Part shown: piece after piece, positions 15,247-16,687 of the stretch
Layout: every line of letters begins with the position of its first letter
Position numbering within the stretch: the stretch's first letter is position 1
From: Euryarchaeota archaeon UBA40
Lineage (GTDB): Archaea; Thermoplasmatota; Poseidoniia; Poseidoniales; Thalassarchaeaceae
NCBI GenBank assembly: GCA_002506875.1
Contig: DAYJ01000047.1
Coordinates: forward strand, 17,240 to 33,926
DNA: 16,687 nt
Direction of reading: 5' to 3'
Notes under the pieces: generated by a model
Databases searched by the model: none
What the model was told of the DNA's origin: nothing
What the model saw: only the letters and a program-made list of their open reading frames with translations
Translations under genes and position numbers: made by a program

Positions 15247-15843
15247 TCACAAATTACGCATATTTTCACAAATTCGGATGAAATTCTCGAACATTTTCAC
15301 TCCATACTCTGAGTGATCTACCTCTGGGTGAAATTGCAAACCGAAACGATCTCCGGCATCATTTTCCATTGCTTGAACCTCACACGACTCGCTCGATGCG
15401 GTAATTTGGAAGTTTGGAGGCAATACTGTGACCTCATCATTGTGGGATTCCCATACTTGCTGTTCATCGGGTGTGCCTTCGAAAATATGGCCGCCTCCGT
15501 TTACAAGCTCAATTTGCGCTGCTCCAAACTCTGGTGCTGGAGCTGCGCCTGCATCACCACCATAGAACCGTGCCATGAACTGGTGACCTGCACATATTCC
15601 GAGAATCGGTACAGCAATCTCTAGGTATTCTCCACAATTGCCGAGTTCGCCAGTAAGACCTACTCGTGTCGCACCGCCAGAGAGTATCAGTCCGTCGACT
15701 CTACGGAGTTTGTCTACAGGTGTATCGTTGGGAAGAATTTGGGTATCAACACCCATGTAGCGAAGCATGCGCCATTCACGATGAGTCCATTGTCCTCCAT
15801 TATCGATGACGTCGACGACCAATGGAGCGGCCCCCTCACCCAT
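15247..15843 (-). CDS. guaAA: GMP synthase, glutamine amidotransferase subunit (archaeal split type)
   Basis: This 198-residue protein is the class I glutamine amidotransferase half of GMP synthase, supplying ammonia for conversion of XMP to GMP. The catalytic triad is Cys84 in GICAGHQ, His172 and Glu174 in FHPEVDHSEYG. The N-terminal DNGGQWTHREWRMLRY and LILSGG segments are typical of the archaeal stand-alone subunit. The ATP-pyrophosphatase subunit is not in this window and must be encoded elsewhere. The ATG at 15843 matches family length (about 190); an earlier TTG at 15894 would overlap the stop of the aldolase-like gene and add 17 residues. A cytoplasmic enzyme, translated from the same - strand run as rpoP. 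Confidence 0.9.
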   Translation of the reverse strand: MGEGAAPLVVDVIDNGGQWTHREWRMLRYMGVDTQILPNDTPVDKLRRVDGLILSGGATRVGLTGELGNCGEYLEIAVPILGICAGHQFMARFYGGDAGAAPAPEFGAAQIELVNGGGHIFEGTPDEQQVWESHNDEVTVLPPNFQITASSESCEVQAMENDAGDRFGLQFHPEVDHSEYGVKMFENFIRICENMRNL

Positions 15844-15890
15844 GGCCACATTCAGTAAAGTCGCTCCTTGAATCTGGTGTTCTTCGCAAT

Positions 15891-16670
15891 TCAACGAAGT
15901 ACGTGACGTTGCATATTCGCTTCAAGTGTTGAAAGAGCCTGCATCGCCGATTCTACATCAAGGCCGAATCCTAAGGCGAAGCGGTTCCGAACAACCATTG
16001 CATTCCCACCAATATCTCTGAACGCTTCACCGATCTCTTGGATCATTTGTTCCACTGGACCGTCGTCAATGATGGCGACGCGGCCAATTCCAGTTTTCTC
16101 TGCATCCAGAACAAAGGCGTCAGGATTTTTGGAACCGGCAACTGAGAAGGGACTATCGCTCAGAATGGTTGCCGCTCGACCTGGATTGTTGAGAGATTGT
16201 TGGGCTAGAAGAACATAGAGAAGATGGTGTTCAACTGGTGCGCCATTGGGCGCATCTACACCGAGGGGGGCAGAGAGGATTGCATGCTCAGTAAGCGAAG
16301 ATAGGGTTGCACCTTCTCTAGTCATATGGACGATCCCCGGAGAATCGGGGTTTAGCATTGTAATTGCACCAGTACCCGTTCGGACAAGGCCATCAAGATG
16401 CATTAGACGCCCTGTTCGGATAATCGATGAAAGGTCAAGAGCGGAGAGGACAAATCCCTCACCAACAATTGGAGGGACGGGAGCCGCTGTTGATGCCACA
16501 AGATCTGCTGTGGTAGATGAAAGGGCTGAACGGAGTTTAGCATTCTGGGCTTCAAGATGCATAATTGCTGCATCCATCTCATTGCCCTGAGATGAAGGAG
16601 GGTCATCTACAACAGAGGTGGATGGAATGGGAGAGGCGTCCTCTGCATTTGGTGAGGGGGGGTGTGCCAC
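15891..16670 (-). CDS. Class II aldolase/adducin-like protein lacking metal-binding histidines (start uncertain)
   Basis: From the GTG at 16670 this is 259 residues. Residues 1-65 are Pro/Ser-rich then a short helical stretch with Leu/Ala heptad-like spacing (about 32-60). Residues about 70-259 resemble the class II aldolase/adducin fold: GLVRTGTGAI, a PVEHHLLYVLLAQ segment (145-157), and a C-terminal GEAFRDIGGNAMVVRNRFALGFG followed by a helix. In active members the first metal loop reads HxH (here ILSDSP, 169-174) and the second RNHG (here RNRF, 228-231). The metal site is therefore apparently lost, though Glu147 is kept. It is probably non-catalytic. Upstream of 16670 the frame stays open to the window edge, so the true start may lie outside. 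The fold assignment is by remembered pattern only. Confidence 0.55.
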   Translation of the reverse strand: MAHPPSPNAEDASPIPSTSVVDDPPSSQGNEMDAAIMHLEAQNAKLRSALSSTTADLVASTAAPVPPIVGEGFVLSALDLSSIIRTGRLMHLDGLVRTGTGAITMLNPDSPGIVHMTREGATLSSLTEHAILSAPLGVDAPNGAPVEHHLLYVLLAQQSLNNPGRAATILSDSPFSVAGSKNPDAFVLDAEKTGIGRVAIIDDGPVEQMIQEIGEAFRDIGGNAMVVRNRFALGFGLDVESAMQALSTLEANMQRHVLR

Positions 16671-16687
16671 GGGTGGGGGGGATGAGG

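Overview
The window looks archaeal, most probably Marine Group II (Ca. Poseidoniales / Thalassoarchaea). This placement is inferred. It rests on a stand-alone GMP synthase amidotransferase subunit, an archaeal-type RNA polymerase subunit P, a clamp-loader (RFC) small-subunit homologue, GTG starts, few strong Shine-Dalgarno sites, and large Ca-binding-repeat surface proteins with a 'GWTMEQW' cytoplasmic tail, which I associate from memory with this lineage. Coding density is high. No gene-free stretch exceeds 300 bases; the largest intergenic gap, 9543-9659, holds only a ribosome binding site that I can recognise.

Left half, all on the + strand (1-9077): the 3' end of a tRNA; an Asp-box (BNR) beta-propeller lipoprotein; a large surface protein with a signal peptide, NHL-like propeller, thrombospondin type-3-like repeats, a membrane anchor and a short tail; a DUF3147-like membrane protein; a dimethylargininase (DDAH)-family hydrolase; an unrecognised membrane protein; an M28 zinc-peptidase lipoprotein; and a Rieske oxygenase alpha subunit resembling choline monooxygenase. 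From the DUF3147-like gene onward they are closely spaced and may be co-transcribed. Together they suggest cell-surface peptide capture followed by salvage of methylated amino compounds. That reading is inference.

Right half, - strand (9123 to the right edge) apart from one + strand tRNA-Arg(CCT) at 13796-13870. Reading in the direction of transcription: a class II aldolase-like protein without its metal-binding histidines, GuaA amidotransferase subunit, RpoP and a divergent RFC-like AAA+ ATPase form one tight cluster. Beyond the tRNA come a four-helix membrane protein of unknown function, an SdhA/FrdA/NadB-like flavoprotein that seems to lack most of the usual catalytic residues, an M50 (site-2-type) membrane protease and a small acidic protein ending in GGCC. 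The + and - blocks converge at about 9078-9122.

The theme of the right half is housekeeping genes mixed with divergent homologues of enzymes (aldolase-like, SdhA-like, RFC-like) whose signature residues are altered. No CRISPR array, insertion sequence, phage module or toxin-antitoxin pair was seen.
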